Shown here in pieces: positions 58,530-64,000 of a DNA stretch of 64,000 nucleotides. Each line of letters starts with the position of its first letter. Position 1 is the stretch's first letter. Source of the DNA: Lysobacter avium (GTDB lineage Bacteria; Pseudomonadota; Gammaproteobacteria; Xanthomonadales; Xanthomonadaceae); assembly GCF_015209745.1 (NCBI RefSeq), contig NZ_CP063657.1:930001-994000 (forward strand), given 5' to 3'. Under the pieces are notes generated by a model, which searched no databases, was not told the origin of the DNA, and saw only the letters and a program-made list of their open reading frames with translations. A program made the translations under genes and the position numbers.

Positions 58530-59303
58530 TCAGTGGCGCGCCGGGACCGCGCTGGTGAAGCCGCCCGAGTTCACGCTTACGCTTTTCAGGTCCGGACCGT
58601 CCGGGAGCATGTTGCGCTGCACGCCGTCCCGGTACTGTGCCAGCAGCTTCTTGTCGCCGCGGGCCTGGAGGGTACGGTAGCCGCCCATTGCCGCAGCGGT
58701 ATGGAGCATGAACGTTTCCGCGATTTCCTGCCGATCGGCATTGTCCATCTCTGCCAGGTCGGGGTCGTTTCGCATCGCCTGTCGCAGCTGATCGCGGATG
58801 GAGGTGACCTGGGTCCGGGTCAGGGCGCTTCCCCTGACGACCTCCCACAAGCCAGCGTAGTGGGCTGCAGTGACATCGATGAGGTCATTGGCGGCCAGGC
58901 CGTTGGCGTCGAGCAGCTTCTTGAAGTCCGCGCGGTAATGTCCGGCCTCAAGATCGCGCATGACCATCGCCGCCGCTTCCTCCTCGTTGGGCTGATCGCT
59001 GGCCAGGTAGCGCGCGAAACGCTGGTCGACCAGATTGCTCACCTCAGGGTCCGACTTGAACCGCGGATTGAAAGGCGGCTCCTTTGCTTTGGCTGGGGAC
59101 ACGCTGGGTGTCGGTGATTCAATGGCCTTGTTGCTGCTCTTGCTCAGCGCGCGGGTGCCCCCGATCGCCGACTGGCTGAGTGCCATCTGGCCGTAGTTCA
59201 CGCCCATATCGAGGGTAGGGCTGGGTGACCACTGGGCATGCGCGGGCGCCAGAAGGGACGCGCCGGCCAATCCGATCAACAGGCATTTCAGTTGGGTTCG
59301 CAT
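58530..59303 (-). CDS. exported protein of unknown function at the end of the type III secretion operon
   Basis: A 257-residue protein I do not recognise. It has a clear signal peptide (LIGLAGASLLAPAHAQ, cleavage after AHA), so it is Sec-exported rather than a type III substrate. The mature part begins WSPSPTLDMGVNYGQMALSQSAIGG, has a low-complexity Ser/Pro/Lys stretch, and then a helical domain (about residues 95-235) with EEEAAAMVMRDLEAGHYRAD, AAHYAGLWEVVRG and DRQEIAETFMLHTAAAMGGY. GGAGG lies 7 bases before the ATG at 59303. A hairpin at 59322-59357 separates it from the gene before, so it may be expressed at a different level. Confidence 0.7.
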   Translation of the reverse strand: MRTQLKCLLIGLAGASLLAPAHAQWSPSPTLDMGVNYGQMALSQSAIGGTRALSKSSNKAIESPTPSVSPAKAKEPPFNPRFKSDPEVSNLVDQRFARYLASDQPNEEEAAAMVMRDLEAGHYRADFKKLLDANGLAANDLIDVTAAHYAGLWEVVRGSALTRTQVTSIRDQLRQAMRNDPDLAEMDNADRQEIAETFMLHTAAAMGGYRTLQARGDKKLLAQYRDGVQRNMLPDGPDLKSVSVNSGGFTSAVPARH

Positions 59304-59321
59304 AGGAGATCCTCCACAAAG

Positions 59322-59357
59322 CACATGGCGACCCCGGAAGCCCGGGATCGCCATGTG
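59322..59357. other. long near-perfect hairpin in the type III secretion operon
   Basis: CACATGGCGA (59322-59331) pairs with TCGCCATGTG (59348-59357), and CCCGG with CCGGG inside, giving 15 base pairs with one mismatch and an AAGC loop. It has no T-run. It lies in the 97-base gap between two minus-strand genes and could be an attenuator or an RNA-stability element. Confidence 0.7.
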
Positions 59358-59400
59358 GTGACACTTTGGTGAAGCTTGTTGAAACAGGGCAGCCGGGAGA

Positions 59401-59745
59401 TTACTGCTTGCGGGCTACCGTGGTCATGCCTTCACCGATCGACTTGATGGCGGTGCTGCTGGCGTTGGAGATCATGCTGAAGAGCTGGCTCTGCGCCTGG
59501 AACTCCATCATCGTCTTCTGGAACTGCTTCGCCGCCTTCTGGTCCTCCGGATTCGCTGCAGCCAGCTTGTCCATCTTGCCCGTCAGCTCGACCAGCTTGG
59601 CCGCCTTGTCGCCCATGATGCCACCCAGCGCCTGGGCGATCGCGACCAGCCAGCTCTTGCCTTTGCCGCCCTTGGCGTCACCCGCCTGGAGGTTCTGGAC
59701 GACCATCTTGGCGATGGCGAAATTGTTGGAAGCCTGTGCAGTCAT
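59401..59745 (-). CDS. small helical protein of the type III secretion region
   Basis: A 114-residue, Ala/Gln/Met/Lys-rich protein without signal peptide. A first helix (NNFAIAKMVVQNLQAG), a Gly/Lys linker (DAKGGKGKSW), a hydrophobic segment (LVAIAQALGGIMG) and two long helices, the last reading FQAQSQLFSMISNASSTAIK. Size, helical content and place between sct genes and the operon end fit a secreted filament, rod or translocator-type component, but I cannot assign it to a known Sct family. It has its own 143-base upstream gap with a perfect palindrome (59863-59878). Confidence 0.7.
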   Translation of the reverse strand: MTAQASNNFAIAKMVVQNLQAGDAKGGKGKSWLVAIAQALGGIMGDKAAKLVELTGKMDKLAAANPEDQKAAKQFQKTMMEFQAQSQLFSMISNASSTAIKSIGEGMTTVARKQ

Positions 59746-59862
59746 GTCGATTCTCCGTTGTGTTGGATTTGGCCGAGAGCGGGTTGGAACGATTGGGCCG
59801 GGGGATGGATGGGGATCTGTTGCGTGTGATTGATACTGCGAGTGGACGGCATCGCTTACTAG

Positions 59863-59878
59863 CTAGGGCGTGCCCTAG
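59863..59878. promoter_or_regulatory. perfect 16-base palindrome upstream of the small helical gene
   Basis: CTAGGGC-GT-GCCCTAG lies 118 bases before the start codon at 59745, in the only sizeable gap inside this gene group. It could be a regulator site or a small hairpin. Confidence 0.4.
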
Positions 59879-59888
59879 TCGTTGGGGC

Positions 59889-60359
59889 TCATCGGCGGCG
59901 TCGAAGTGCCATGGCGACGTGGGCCGGCAGACCCATCGCGTGATCCGCGGAAGCAGCGGTTTGCGCTGAACCCATCTGCTCGGTCAGCCACGCCTGTGCG
60001 GCCGCTTCGCCTTGCTCCCTGCAGCGCTGCGCGAACTCGGTCGCCGTACGCAAAGCGTCGTTCTGCAGGCTGCCCAGCGCATCGTCGAACTGTCGCACCA
60101 GCTCGTTGCGGTCGGACTCGTCGAGCATCTGGTTGGCCACCAGCAGGTCCAGGGTCTCCATCCACTGGGCGCGGTCGGGTCCGACGCTTTGCGACGTGCT
60201 GGCCGAGGCTGCCTCGTTTTCCAGCGCTTCACGGAAGTGGCGGAGGATCGTTTCGCGATCCGCCGCGTCGACATCGGGGTTCTCGGCCAGTGACGCATCC
60301 AGTTGCGCGAGCATCTGTTCGTGGTCCGCGGTGCGGGATGGCGTGTCGTAACTGGTCAT
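59889..60359 (-). CDS. acidic helical protein of the type III secretion region, paralogue 1
   Basis: A 156-residue acidic protein of unknown function. Predicted helices dominate: HEQMLAQLDASLAENPDVD, RETILRHFREALENEA, WMETLDLLVANQMLDESDR, then AAQAWLTEQM and a basic tail. Residues from RAQWMETLDLL to AWLTEQ align without gaps with the next upstream gene (60391-60762), including the Trp near the start, a shared D-x-x-x-L-x-R, and the Ala-x-x-Trp-Leu-x-Glu end. AGGAAG precedes the ATG at 60359. Chaperone or secreted effector-like roles are both possible. Confidence 0.7.
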   Translation of the reverse strand: MTSYDTPSRTADHEQMLAQLDASLAENPDVDAADRETILRHFREALENEAASASTSQSVGPDRAQWMETLDLLVANQMLDESDRNELVRQFDDALGSLQNDALRTATEFAQRCREQGEAAAQAWLTEQMGSAQTAASADHAMGLPAHVAMALRRRR

Positions 60360-60390
60360 CGTCGGCTTCCTGTGGTGACGGTGGAAAAAG

Positions 60391-60762
60391 TCAGGGGGAT
60401 TGACTGGCGTCGAGGCCGTCGACGACCCGTCGACTCTCCCGGCCGTGCTCTTCGCCCAGCGCGCGGGCTTTCTCGCCGAGCCAGCGGTCAGCGCTGTCCT
60501 TTCCATCGTCGGCCAGGCGCTGCTTGTACTCGGGCATGATCCGCTCCAGCGCCTGCTCGAGCGATTCGCGTTGCTCGCTCACGTGGCGGATGAGGGTGGA
60601 CTCGTCGTCGGCATTGATGCCGCCATCGCCCTTGAGTTCCTCGATGCGGCCGATCCATTCGCGGTTGTCACCGTCGCCGGGGGCGGGCCGGTCACCGGCA
60701 ACCGCGGGGGCTGATGCCACCGCGGTGGAGATGTCGAACGGCGGCAGTTGGTCAGCTGCCAT
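60391..60762 (-). CDS. acidic helical protein of the type III secretion region, paralogue 2
   Basis: A 123-residue acidic protein of unknown function, beginning MAADQLPPFDISTAV, with an Ala/Pro/Gly-rich N-terminus and a helical domain from NREWIGRIEEL to DRWLGEK that aligns with paralogue 1 without gaps. Its start overlaps the stop of the upstream small gene by 11 bases and it ends 31 bases before paralogue 1. In-frame sequence upstream of 60762 overlaps that other gene and is probably not coding. Confidence 0.7.
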   Translation of the reverse strand: MAADQLPPFDISTAVASAPAVAGDRPAPGDGDNREWIGRIEELKGDGGINADDESTLIRHVSEQRESLEQALERIMPEYKQRLADDGKDSADRWLGEKARALGEEHGRESRRVVDGLDASQSP

Positions 60763-60976
60763 AGCCGTCGGCAAAACCTGACGAGTAGGCGGCACTGAAG
60801 TACTGGCTGACGTCGGTCGGGATGTTGGCACGGCTGAAGGCGGCCGAGATGGCCTGGTCGAACACGTCGCCGATGATGTCACCGACGATGTTGCCGATCA
60901 TGCCGCCCAGCGGGCCGCCGATCGCGGTGCCGACCATCTTGCTGACGGATTGGACAATGTCACCGATCAAGGACAT
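60752..60976 (-). CDS. small glycine-zipper protein of the type III secretion region
   Basis: A 74-residue protein with a hydrophobic, glycine-spaced core (VGTAIGGPLGGMIGNIVGDI) with repeated GXXXG and a polar tail ending YSSGFADGYGS. It could insert into membranes or form a helical oligomer; size and character recall small secreted pilin, needle or translocator subunits, but the match is by character only. Starts at 60976, with a 127-base gap to sctP that contains two palindromes. Confidence 0.65.
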   Translation of the reverse strand: MSLIGDIVQSVSKMVGTAIGGPLGGMIGNIVGDIIGDVFDQAISAAFSRANIPTDVSQYFSAAYSSGFADGYGS

Positions 60977-61054
60977 GGGGTTTCTCCGGTTGCTGAAAAG
61001 AGTGGTGCGGGTTGATTCATGGTCAAGTATCCGCACCGACTGCCGGTTGGGTAT

Positions 61055-61076
61055 TGGGGCTGACCCCACCTAGGTG
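61055..61076. promoter_or_regulatory. two overlapping palindromes between sctP and the small glycine-zipper gene
   Basis: TGGGG-CTGA-CCCCA (61055-61068) and CACCTAGGTG (61067-61076) lie 79-100 bases before the start at 60976. On the minus strand GATACT at about 61031-61026 could be a -10. This suggests a separate promoter for the downstream genes. Confidence 0.4.
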
Positions 61077-61103
61077 TTGCCCGAGGGTGCGGCGCCGCAC
61101 TCC

Positions 61104-61763
61104 TTACTCGGTGAGACGGGGGTCGATGGTGAGGGCGCCCAGTCCGCGCTGGGCAAAGCGTTCGCTGAGCTGGCTGCCGGCCTGCTGGATGGCGTCGAAA
61201 CTGTCGCGCGAGCGCACGTCGGCGCGCAGGAGCCAGCCGTCCGAGGTCCGGCTCAAAAGCAGGTCGGTGCCGGCCAGCGTCGTGTCGGCCATGCGCAGAA
61301 GGACCTGGCCATCCTCGCTGCTTGCCGAGCCCTCGCTGACCGCAAGCTGGCGAACGTGGCGCTCGAGCAGTTCGGCGAATGCGGTGGAATTGACCGGAGG
61401 TGCCGGTAGCGCGCTGGTGGTCCCTGAGGCCTGGTGGGCGAGGTTCTGGGCCTGCCATATCGCGGCGACTTCGGCCGGCGGCAGCGGTTCGGCGGACATC
61501 TTGCCCGGATCGCGGACGGAGCTCGTGTCCTGCTGGCTGGGGAAACTGCGGTTGACGCGCTCGCCGGCCAGTTCCTCGCCCTTGCGCGCGGCAGCCTGGG
61601 AGTCGCCCTGACCCTTCAGCTGTCCCTCGCGCATGAGGTGCTGGAAGCGCTGGCGGTCCGCCGGGTCAACCGCGCGCTGCGTATCGCGCGCGGAGTCGCG
61701 ATTGCGGGAGTTGTCGATGCTGTCGGAGGAGGGCGCGGACGCACTGTCGCGGATGATGCTCAT
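61104..61763 (-). CDS. sctP: type III secretion substrate-specificity protein, SctP/HpaP-like
   Basis: A 219-residue protein. The N-terminal half is polar and disordered-looking, with ADRQRFQHLMREGQLKG; the C-terminal domain (about residues 140-215) has EDGQVLLRMADTTLAGTDLL, the Trp-Leu-Leu-Arg strand DGWLLRADV and LSERFAQRGLGALTIDPRL, which resembles the HpaP/type III specificity-switch domain. Such proteins control needle length and the change from early to late substrates. Position directly after sctO supports this. Sequence similarity is modest, as usual for SctP. Confidence 0.72.
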   Translation of the reverse strand: MSIIRDSASAPSSDSIDNSRNRDSARDTQRAVDPADRQRFQHLMREGQLKGQGDSQAAARKGEELAGERVNRSFPSQQDTSSVRDPGKMSAEPLPPAEVAAIWQAQNLAHQASGTTSALPAPPVNSTAFAELLERHVRQLAVSEGSASSEDGQVLLRMADTTLAGTDLLLSRTSDGWLLRADVRSRDSFDAIQQAGSQLSERFAQRGLGALTIDPRLTE

Positions 61764-61771
61764 GGCATACC

Positions 61772-62260
61772 TCAGTGGAAGGCGTTGGGGGTTGTGCGGC
61801 GGTGCAGCAGTTCCGCCGAGGCCAGTTCTTCCTGGCGAAGTTCATTGGCGTGCTGCTCTTCGCGCCACAGGTCCTTGCGCTTCTTGAGCGCATCCTCGCG
61901 GGCCTTGATGCGGAAAAACGCCTCGCGCACCTTTTGCAGCTCCGCCTCGGCTTCGGTCAGCAGCTGCTGGGCGCGGAGCAACTGCTCGTGCGCCAGTTCC
62001 GTTTGCTGCTGCAGCAGCTCGATGTGGGCCTCGCGCTGCGCGAGCGCCATCGGCCAGGCGATGCCGGCCGGTGGCGGATCGAGCAGCTGACGACGCTGGC
62101 GCGCGCGCTCCTCGCCCAAGGCCTCGATGTGGCGCTCGATCTCCATGCAGGCGGCGCGTTTCGCCGCGACTTCGCGCTGGTGCTGGAGCACCAGTTGCTG
62201 CGCGGCCTGGGTGCGGTGCTCGCGCAGGCGGATGAGCGTCGCCAGTGGATAGCGTTTCAT
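61772..62260 (-). CDS. sctO: type III secretion central stalk protein, SctO/YscO-like
   Basis: A 162-residue, Gln/Glu/Arg/Ala-rich coiled-coil protein, starting [20 protein letters not shown] and ending in charged helices ([18 protein letters not shown]). Size and the two long antiparallel helices match YscO/FliJ stalk proteins that sit inside the ATPase ring. Its ATG overlaps the sctN stop by 4 bases, the expected position. Confidence 0.85.
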   Translation of the reverse strand: MKRYPLATLIRLREHRTQAAQQLVLQHQREVAAKRAACMEIERHIEALGEERARQRRQLLDPPPAGIAWPMALAQREAHIELLQQQTELAHEQLLRAQQLLTEAEAELQKVREAFFRIKAREDALKKRKDLWREEQHANELRQEELASAELLHRRTTPNAFH

Positions 62261-63594
62261 GGGAACAGCCTGCGCAGCGCGTCAGCGGAGCGTTCGAACG
62301 GCACCAGCTCGGTCGCCGGCTGCTGCAGCAGGCGGCGTATGGGTTCAATGCGGTCGATGGCGATGTCCGCCTCCGGATCGGTGCCGCGCTGGTACTCACC
62401 CAGCTGCAGCAGCAGTTCGATGTCCTGGTACTTGGCCAGGTACTTCCGCAGTTGCCCGGCGGCGTGCTGGTGGGTGCGGTCGACCACGCGCGGCATCGTC
62501 CGGCTGAGGCTGCCGAGCACGTCGATGGCGGGGTAGTGGTAGGCCGCCGCGAGCTTGCGCGAGAGCACCACGTGGCCGTCGAGGATCGAGCGCACCTCCT
62601 CGGCGATCGGGTCGCTGCCGTCCTCGTCCTCCATCAAGACGGTGTAGAACGCGGTGATACTGCCCTTGTCGTTGTTGCCGGCCCGCTCGAACAGGCCCGG
62701 CAGGGCGCTGAAGACGGAGGGCGGATAACCGCGACGGGCCGGGGGCTCGCCCACCGCAAGGCCGACATCGCGCAGGGCGCGGGCGAAGCGGGTCACGGAG
62801 TCGAGCAGCAACAGTACGCGCTGGCCGCGATCGCGGAAGTGCTCGGCGATCGCGGTGGCGACCCAGGCCGCGCGGCTGCGCTCCAAAGCGGGCCGGTCGG
62901 AAGTAGCCACGATGACCACCGAGCGCGCCAGGCCTTCGGCGCCCAGGTTGTCCAGGATGAATTCGTTGACCTCGCGGCCGCGTTCGCCGACTAGGGCGAT
63001 GATGTTGACGTCGGCATCGCCGCCGCGCGCCAGCATCCCTAGCAGCGTGCTCTTGCCGCCGCCGGCGACAGCGAAGATGCCCAGTCGCTGGCCCTCGCCA
63101 ACGCTCATGACGCTGTCGATCGCCCGCACCCCGGTCGAAAACGGCCGGTCGATCAACTTGCGTGATAGCGGGTTGGGCGAACTGGCGTAGATGGGTGCGG
63201 GCACGCCGCCACTGATCGGTCCGAGGCCATCGATCGGGTTGCCGTGGGCATCCAGGACGCGGCCCAGCAGGCCATCGCCGGCGAGCACGGTGGCCTGACG
63301 TCCGGTCGCATAGACCTCGGTGGTTGCCGACACCCCGTCCAGGGCGCCCAGGGGCGTCAGCAGGGTGTGCTGTCTGGATACCCCGACCACCTCGGCGGCG
63401 AGATGGAAGTCCGCCGGACCTTCATGCGGCGGATTGCGCAGTTCGCACAACTCGCCGATTGCTGCCTTCAGGCCGGTCGCGCGGATCAGGGTGCCGTAAG
63501 CCTCAGCGACCTTGCCGACCCGCTCGACAGTGCGTGCGCGGTTCAGGGCGCCGGCGAGCAGCGCGTCCTGTTCGTTGCCAAGCAGCGTGCTCAC
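62257..63594 (-). CDS. sctN: type III secretion system ATPase SctN
   Basis: A 445-residue F1-beta-like ATPase that unfolds and releases export substrates at the cytoplasmic face of the injectisome. Walker [14 protein letters not shown] at about residues 172-184, [14 protein letters not shown], Walker [22 protein letters not shown] and the type III-specific [20 protein letters not shown]. The C-terminal [11 protein letters not shown] matches family ends. It starts with GTG, overlapping the sctL stop by 4 bases. The flagellar homologue FliI is excluded by context (no flagellar genes) and by the [11 protein letters not shown] form typical of SctN. Confidence 0.94.
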   Translation of the reverse strand: MSTLLGNEQDALLAGALNRARTVERVGKVAEAYGTLIRATGLKAAIGELCELRNPPHEGPADFHLAAEVVGVSRQHTLLTPLGALDGVSATTEVYATGRQATVLAGDGLLGRVLDAHGNPIDGLGPISGGVPAPIYASSPNPLSRKLIDRPFSTGVRAIDSVMSVGEGQRLGIFAVAGGGKSTLLGMLARGGDADVNIIALVGERGREVNEFILDNLGAEGLARSVVIVATSDRPALERSRAAWVATAIAEHFRDRGQRVLLLLDSVTRFARALRDVGLAVGEPPARRGYPPSVFSALPGLFERAGNNDKGSITAFYTVLMEDEDGSDPIAEEVRSILDGHVVLSRKLAAAYHYPAIDVLGSLSRTMPRVVDRTHQHAAGQLRKYLAKYQDIELLLQLGEYQRGTDPEADIAIDRIEPIRRLLQQPATELVPFERSADALRRLFP

Positions 63595-64000
63595 GTGGAA
63601 TTACCGCGCGAGGCGCCGGCGCCTTCATCCGACCCACCGGCTTCCGCCTCAGCATCGGGATCCACCGCCGGCGTGTGTGCCGCCAGCGCGGAGCGGATCG
63701 CTTCGATCTGCTGGGCGATCCCGGCGCGCACCTGTCCCGCCTCCGACACGACCACGCAGCTCAGCGGGTCCAGGCTCTCGTCATCCACCAGCTCGATCAC
63801 GCCGACAGCCGGGTGCGCCTGGCGCACGGCGCCAAGACCGGCCGTCACCGATTCGCGTACCGAGGGATGCACGCGGATCAGAAGGAACTGTTCGGCCTGC
63901 GCAGCCTCGACGGCCTCCATGACCAGTGATGGCGCAACCTGGGCCGGATCGAATCCCGGCGCCAGGCGCGCAACGATCGCGCAGGCCAGGTCAATCACGC
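63591..64000 (-). CDS. sctL: type III secretion ATPase regulator SctL, C-terminal part
   Basis: The gene runs off the right edge, so only the C-terminal part is present. It is about 136 residues and shows the FliH/YscL-like region: [14 protein letters not shown], a central [11 protein letters not shown] (the conserved Ile-Arg-Val-His-Pro) and [27 protein letters not shown] in two parts. SctL binds SctN and anchors it to the sorting platform. The tail is acidic and Gly/Ser-rich. It overlaps sctN by 4 bases. Confidence 0.88.
   Translation of the reverse strand, partial: VIDLACAIVARLAPGFDPAQVAPSLVMEAVEAAQAEQFLLIRVHPSVRESVTAGLGAVRQAHPAVGVIELVDDESLDPLSCVVVSEAGQVRAGIAQQIEAIRSALAAHTPAVDPDAEAEAGGSDEGAGASRGNST

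Noticed and set aside
59746..61103. PIP boxes (TTCGC-N15-TTCGC) for Hrp-type control
   Set aside because: Neither of the two larger gaps in the type III secretion region contains a TTCGC pair on either strand.
62257..63594. Flagellar ATPase FliI instead of SctN
   Set aside because: No flagellar genes are nearby; the neighbours fit SctL, SctO and SctP, and the [14 protein letters not shown] segment fits the type III secretion branch.

Overview
The window is GC-rich chromosomal DNA of a gammaproteobacterium, most likely a member of the Xanthomonadaceae close to Lysobacter or Luteimonas. The grounds are the base composition, a 1090-residue TonB receptor with an N-terminal carboxypeptidase-regulatory-like domain, the minor-pilin operon fimT-pilVWXY1E, and gene neighbourhoods of the Xanthomonas type (petABC-sspAB, nadC with a UPF0434 gene, ffh-rpsP-rimM-trmD-rplS, ybeZ-ybeY-corC near miaB). 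Family names come from reading the proteins; no database search was possible.

Layout. 1-6.2 kb: a peptide-use group with a truncated S9 peptidase, an OPT oligopeptide transporter, a second exported S9 peptidase and a DUF819 membrane protein. 6.2-10.9 kb (minus strand): ybeZ-ybeY-corC followed by a DUF4105 gene and corA. 11-18.4 kb: an accessory block lying between ybeZ and miaB. It holds an exported amidohydrolase, a diheme cytochrome c, an MtrB/PioB-type outer-membrane porin, a DmsE/MtrA-type decaheme cytochrome, a TetR regulator and an azurin. 18.5-34.3 kb: housekeeping genes (miaB, a lytic transglycosylase, petABC, sspAB, nadC, purEK, a cytochrome-assembly-type membrane protein, ffh, rpsP-rimM-trmD-rplS, hslR, DUF937). 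34.4-47.5 kb: mutS, a nucleotide-sugar epimerase, radA, sodB, grxD, an SDR protein, a MarC protein, the TonB receptor and ppnN. 47.5-56.1 kb: a LytS/AlgZ-type sensor kinase divergent from the type IV minor-pilin operon, then tRNA-Asn and a stand-alone pseudopilin. 56.2-58.5 kb: uvrB and tRNA-Val. 58.5 kb to the right edge (minus strand): the end of a type III secretion cluster (sctL, sctN, sctO, sctP) followed by five small or unrecognised genes.

How parts fit together. In the decaheme module, the periplasmic decaheme cytochrome and the 843-residue porin would form an outer-membrane electron conduit. The diheme cytochrome and azurin would be soluble carriers to or from the respiratory chain, which includes the bc1 complex encoded 4 kb away. 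The same spaced motif, GCTNGCGTAA-N4-AATTACA, lies about 50 bases upstream of both the decaheme gene and the azurin gene, which suggests co-regulation. The direction of electron flow, metal oxidation or respiration of an external acceptor, cannot be told from sequence.

Other points of note: two intergenic hairpin elements (37085-37172 and 39937-40020) that share conserved internal boxes but have different, self-complementary outer arms; a PPC-type domain inside the N-terminal region of PilY1; a glutaredoxin with CEFS instead of CGFS; an SDR protein without its catalytic lysine; and a gap-free alignable pair of small acidic proteins encoded in tandem in the type III secretion region.
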